34,668 nucleotides of DNA. Origin: Alloalcanivorax balearicus MACL04. GTDB lineage: Bacteria; Pseudomonadota; Gammaproteobacteria; Pseudomonadales; Alcanivoracaceae. Position 1 is the stretch's first letter; every line of letters begins with the position of its first letter. Positions 31,427 through 34,668 of the stretch are shown here, one piece after another. The position numbers and the translations under genes were made by a program. Below the pieces are notes generated by a model. That model was not told the DNA's origin. It saw only the letters and a list, made by a program, of their open reading frames with translations, and made no database searches. The stretch spans positions 1-34,668 of the forward strand of contig NZ_ARXS01000039.1 in NCBI RefSeq assembly GCF_025532145.1. Reading direction: 5' to 3'.

Positions 31427-32365
31427 ATGGATGAGGTCATCTGGACCATACCGGCCGAGGAACGCCCGCCGGACCTGGATCGCTTGCCGTTCGCCAATCA
31501 CCGTCCCCGTCGTCTGGCCGCCTGGCTGGCAAAGTTGCCCATGGAAGAACCGCTGGAAAGCGCGGAGCGTTTAGCCGCGGTGCTTTCCGATCTCTGCCGT
31601 CTGCGGGCGGAGGCTCCGTTGCGGATGACCCTGCTGGAACTGTGCCGGCCGCGAGTCCGGCAATGCCGCCAGGCCCTGGACAGCTACCTGCTCAACCTGC
31701 CGTTGTCTCCGCGGGGCGCCGATCTGGACATGCTCTACCTGGGCGTGCGCCTGCATGATCGCCTGGCGCTGGGGTATCAGGGCGTCGCCCGTTCGGCTCT
31801 GGTGGGGCGGGGGCTGCCGTCACGACAGGCGGCGGCCGTGGCGTTGCAGCGAACCCTGGAGCAACTGGGGCACGGTCTGTTGTTGTATCTGTTGCTGCAT
31901 CGCCCTCCCGAGCCGGGATTGTGGCGGCGCCTGCACCGGCTCTATGCGGTAGCCGAGCATCAGGGGCTGGAGGCTCTGGCGGTGGACGACGAGGACTGGC
32001 CGGGACGGGAAACCTCGGTGGCGGTGACCTACCGCCGCCTGGTGTTGCTGGCCAGCGCTCAACCGGGTTCCTTGTCGCGGCCGGCGGTGCTGGCGCTATA
32101 CCGGGCCGCCGCGCAATGGGCGCGCTGGCTGACCCTGGAGCCGTTGGAAGGGCGGGCTCTGTTCCGGGTGGATCTGGATTCCGACCGGCCGCCTTCCTGC
32201 GCCGATTCCGGCGGCGGTTTCAACACGCGTTATTTCGACCCCCGACCGCTGGCCGCGGCCCTGACCCGGCGGGGTGAGGGTGAGGCGCAGCGTTTGCATG
32301 ATCATTTGCGTTGGGCCTGGGAGCCGGAGCCGGTGTCCAGGGCATCGACGCAGGATTGCGGCTGA
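31427..32365 (+). CDS. Conserved hypothetical protein in operon with fimX-like gene
   Basis: The product is 312 aa; GGGGAAG stands about 6 bases before ATG 31427. The protein is helical, rich in Leu/Arg/Ala, with no signal peptide or membrane segment. Visible blocks include RLPFANHRPRRLAAWLAKLP, RGADLDMLYLGVRLHDRLAL, a Leu-rich stretch LGHGLLLYLLLHRPPEP, and a Gly/Asp loop CADSGGGFNTRYFDPRPLAA. No family is recognised with confidence. From memory, similar soluble proteins sit next to fimX in pseudomonads, but I could not verify this. It precedes fimX by 93 bp on the same strand, a gap holding the hairpin ACGATC/GATCGT (32377-32392) with a following T run, and it shares the CRP-like upstream site. 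Confidence 0.8.
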   Translation: MDEVIWTIPAEERPPDLDRLPFANHRPRRLAAWLAKLPMEEPLESAERLAAVLSDLCRLRAEAPLRMTLLELCRPRVRQCRQALDSYLLNLPLSPRGADLDMLYLGVRLHDRLALGYQGVARSALVGRGLPSRQAAAVALQRTLEQLGHGLLLYLLLHRPPEPGLWRRLHRLYAVAEHQGLEALAVDDEDWPGRETSVAVTYRRLVLLASAQPGSLSRPAVLALYRAAAQWARWLTLEPLEGRALFRVDLDSDRPPSCADSGGGFNTRYFDPRPLAAALTRRGEGEAQRLHDHLRWAWEPEPVSRASTQDCG

Positions 32366-32458
32366 TCCTTTTTCACACGATCGAAGGATCGTTTTGGAGA
32401 ACCCGAAAGGGTCAGGCACAATAGCTTGTCTACGAATAATGGATGAGTACCTGCGCCG

Positions 32459-34537
32459 ATGAGTTACGCTCTCGATACCCTTCGCCTGCTGATCGCGCAC
32501 GATTCCCAGGACGACGCGGAACAACTGATGAATGCCCTGCGCAATGCCGGGCGCGCCACCCGGGCTCACCTGGCCCTGAACGACGACGATCTGGTCCGGG
32601 CCCTCAAGGGCGGCACCTGGGAACTGATGCTGTGCCGGCCCCGCTTTGGTGACGGCAGCTTCGAGCGGGCGCTGGAACACATCAATCGCCTCGGGCGGGC
32701 CCTGCCGGTGGTGCTGCTGTGCGATGACTACTCCGCGGACCGGGTGCGCACCGCGATGGCGGCGGGCGCCAGGGCGGTGGTGCCGGTGGACGACCGCGAG
32801 TTGCTGATGCTGATGGTGGATCGGATGATCGAGTTCCTGCGTCTGCGCCGGGAACTGCAGCACTCGGAAATCATTCGCCATGAGGCGGAGAAGCGGCTGG
32901 CGTTGTTGATGGATCAGAGCCGGGACGCCATCGCCTACGTCCTCGACGGCATGCACATCCACGCCAACGACAATTATGTCTCGATCTTCGGCTATCAGGG
33001 CGCCGACGACCTGGCCGGCGTGCCGATCATGGACCTGATCTCCGCCAGCGACCACGCCCGTCTGAAACAGCTGCTGCGTGGCCGCGCCGCTGACGCCAGC
33101 CAGACCGACGAACTGCAATGCCGGGGGCTTCGTACCGACGGTGAAGAGTTCGATGCGACTTTTGTGTTCTCCCCCAGTACCTATGATGGCGAGACCTGTA
33201 CCCAGATCGTCATCCGCGTCAGTGAAGTGGATGAAAGTGCTATCCAGGCGCGGTTGGACGAGATCGTGCAGACCGACCAGGTCACCGGCCTGTACAGCCG
33301 TTCCTGGTTCATGGAGCAGTTGGACCAGGCGGTTGGTGACGCGGCACGCCAGGGACAACTGGCGGCGGTGTTGTATTTGCGTGTGGATGATTTCGAGCAG
33401 CACCAGTCCGCTTTGGGCATGGAGGATGCGGACCAAGTGCTGCGGGCGGTGGCGGACTGGCTGCGCCGGCACTGCGCCGACGCCAAACTGGCGCGCATGG
33501 ACGGCGAGGACTTCGCCGTGCTGCGGCCGGTCAACGACATCGATGAGGCCCGCGCCATGGCGGAATCATTGTGTACCGGCATCGCCGGACTGATGCCGGA
33601 AGTGGCTTCCCGTACCGTTCATATCAGTGCCAGTGTCGGGCTGGCCTTCGCCCGTGAGGACGCCCATAGCAGCCATTCGATCCTGACGCTGGCGTTGAAA
33701 TGCTGTCACCAGGCCCAGCGCGAGAACGGCGGCAAGGGCAACGCGGTGAAGGTGCATGATCCCATGGACGACGTCGCTTCCGGGTCACAGGAGGCGATCG
33801 TGCTGAGTCTGCGGGAAGCGTTGGAACACAACGGTTTCCAACTGCGCTATCAACCTCTGATGAATCTTGATGATGATCGCGAGCAGCTATTCGAGGTGTT
33901 CGTGCAGATGCCGCAACGCCAGGGTGAGCCGCTGGCCGCCGCCGAATTCATGCCGGTGGCGGCGGAAATGGGCATGGCCGGGCGGGTGGATCGCTGGATC
34001 ATACTGAACGCCATGCGCGCCGCCGCCGCGCAATCACGGGTGCCGGGGCTGTTGATCAACCTCAGTGGCTTTTCGGTGGGCGAGGCCGGCCTGGTGGACT
34101 GGCTGGCCAAAGCCTTGCGCGCGGCACGGTTGCGCCCGGCTCTGGTGACCTTCCAGCTTACCGAAGGGGACGCGGTCAATCATCTGAAGCAGGCGGCGGC
34201 GTTCGGCCGGGACCTTCGCAAACTGGGATGTGGTCTCTCGATCAGCCGTTTCGGCGGCAGCCTGGACCCGTTCAAACTGCTTGAACATCTGCCCGCCAGC
34301 ATGGTCAAGTTCGAGGGCTCCTTCACCCAGGAACTGGGTAAGCCGGAAAGCCGTGACCGCTTCGCCGAACTGGTCAAGCGGGCCGGGGAAAAGGGCTGTC
34401 GCACCGTGGTCGGGTTCGTCGAATCCGCCGCGCAGATGCAGGCGCTGTGGACCCTGGGCGGGGTGGATTATCTGCAAGGCTATTACCTGCAGGCGCCCAC
34501 CGAGGAGTTGCTGGTGATGGAAGCCGAGGAGGAGTGA
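32459..34537 (+). CDS. fimX: FimX-like degenerate GGDEF-EAL c-di-GMP effector (REC-PAS-GGDEF-EAL)
   Basis: The product is 692 aa; P. aeruginosa FimX has 691. Domains in order: a receiver-like module (about 1-130) lacking the usual phosphoacceptor Asp (WELMLCRPRF); a PAS region (about 150-260); a GGDEF domain (about 270-430) with DGEDF at 348-352 replacing the signature; an EAL domain (about 445-685) with EVF at 479-481 where EAL is expected. The enzymes are therefore probably inactive. FimX instead binds c-di-GMP through its EAL fold (EVL motif in P. aeruginosa) and, at the cell pole, controls type IV pilus assembly with PilZ/PilB partners. EVF being Phe instead of Leu is unusual. The ATG has only a weak ribosome site; the stop is at 34535-34537. 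Confidence 0.9.
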   Translation: MSYALDTLRLLIAHDSQDDAEQLMNALRNAGRATRAHLALNDDDLVRALKGGTWELMLCRPRFGDGSFERALEHINRLGRALPVVLLCDDYSADRVRTAMAAGARAVVPVDDRELLMLMVDRMIEFLRLRRELQHSEIIRHEAEKRLALLMDQSRDAIAYVLDGMHIHANDNYVSIFGYQGADDLAGVPIMDLISASDHARLKQLLRGRAADASQTDELQCRGLRTDGEEFDATFVFSPSTYDGETCTQIVIRVSEVDESAIQARLDEIVQTDQVTGLYSRSWFMEQLDQAVGDAARQGQLAAVLYLRVDDFEQHQSALGMEDADQVLRAVADWLRRHCADAKLARMDGEDFAVLRPVNDIDEARAMAESLCTGIAGLMPEVASRTVHISASVGLAFAREDAHSSHSILTLALKCCHQAQRENGGKGNAVKVHDPMDDVASGSQEAIVLSLREALEHNGFQLRYQPLMNLDDDREQLFEVFVQMPQRQGEPLAAAEFMPVAAEMGMAGRVDRWIILNAMRAAAAQSRVPGLLINLSGFSVGEAGLVDWLAKALRAARLRPALVTFQLTEGDAVNHLKQAAAFGRDLRKLGCGLSISRFGGSLDPFKLLEHLPASMVKFEGSFTQELGKPESRDRFAELVKRAGEKGCRTVVGFVESAAQMQALWTLGGVDYLQGYYLQAPTEELLVMEAEEE

Positions 34538-34578
34538 AGCCCGAGAGTCGCGGTTCGTGGGCCACTGGAGTCGCATAT

Positions 34579-34660
34579 GTAGGAGCTTTGTCCGGGCGGC
34601 GGGCCGCTGCAAGCGAATCCCAGGAGGGCGGGAGCTAATTCGCTTGCAGGCAAGCTTGTA
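34579..34660. repeat. REP-type palindrome after fimX, running toward the window end
   Basis: GCAAGCGAAT (34609-34618) pairs perfectly with ATTCGCTTGC (34638-34647). The flanks GTAGGAGCTTTG and GCAGGCAAGCTT resemble the outer arms of the REP sites at 21.5 and 26.8 kb, with a partly diverged left flank. It may serve as a transcription end for fimX. The remaining bases after 34660 show nothing else. Confidence 0.7.
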
Positions 34661-34668
34661 TGGTTTCC

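Noticed and set aside
1-34668. tRNA, rRNA, insertion-sequence transposase or prophage genes
   Set aside because: No recognisable tRNA fold, rRNA segment, transposase, integrase or phage structural protein was found on either strand.

Overview
The window looks like a high-GC gammaproteobacterial chromosome, most likely an Alcanivorax/Alloalcanivorax-type marine Oceanospirillales or a close pseudomonad relative. That is inferred from gene content and REP style; no rRNA or other marker gene is present to confirm it. Evidence includes a yqiA-parE-parC block, a complete EF-P beta-lysylation module (efp, epmA, epmB), a FimX-type degenerate c-di-GMP protein of near-canonical length, TRAP transporters and pseudomonad-like REP palindromes.

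Layout. (1) 1-5.7 kb: the end of a type VI secretion (T6SS) vgrG, with an apparent frameshift near position 113. It runs in frame into a VasX-like (BTH_I2691-type) pore-forming effector, followed by a DUF6708-like membrane protein and two more small membrane proteins; this looks like an effector/immunity island. (2) 5.7-12.5 kb, minus strand: a tightly packed six-gene operon (thiolase, acyl-CoA ligase, TRAP DctP/DctQ/DctM, MDR oxidoreductase) read divergently from a PAS-LuxR regulator. It is probably an uptake and CoA-activation pathway for an unidentified carboxylic acid. (3) 12.7-15.3 kb: the regulator, a DUF1428 protein and a Na/Pi-cotransporter-like protein. (4) 15.5-21.5 kb: core genes yqiA, parE, parC and a YihG-like acyltransferase. 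(5) 21.5-24 kb: REP array, outer-membrane beta-barrel, yaiL-like gene and AraC regulator. (6) 24.1-26.5 kb: a lipoprotein Ntn-hydrolase acylase. (7) 26.5-27.2 kb: a gene-free repeat island. (8) 27.2-31.3 kb: MarR, alpha/beta hydrolase and the EF-P module. (9) 31.3-34.5 kb: a CRP/Vfr-like operator, a conserved hypothetical protein and fimX. The window closes in another REP.

The most unusual signal is in the repeat island. Two 122-bp elements lie in opposite orientation around a REP palindrome. They share exactly the same architecture: a 27-bp outer stem, a 54-nt core, the second stem arm and a 14-nt tail. The core and tail are nearly invariant. The outer stems are almost unrelated in sequence between copies yet self-complementary within each copy, and a 7-bp inner hairpin shows three compensatory base-pair changes. 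This indicates selection or copying that preserves structure rather than stem sequence. Other non-coding structures include a perfect TGTGA-N6-TCACA site before the fimX operon, three 14-bp tandem repeats directly before the acylase gene, and three 13-bp tandem repeats in the barrel/yaiL divergent region.
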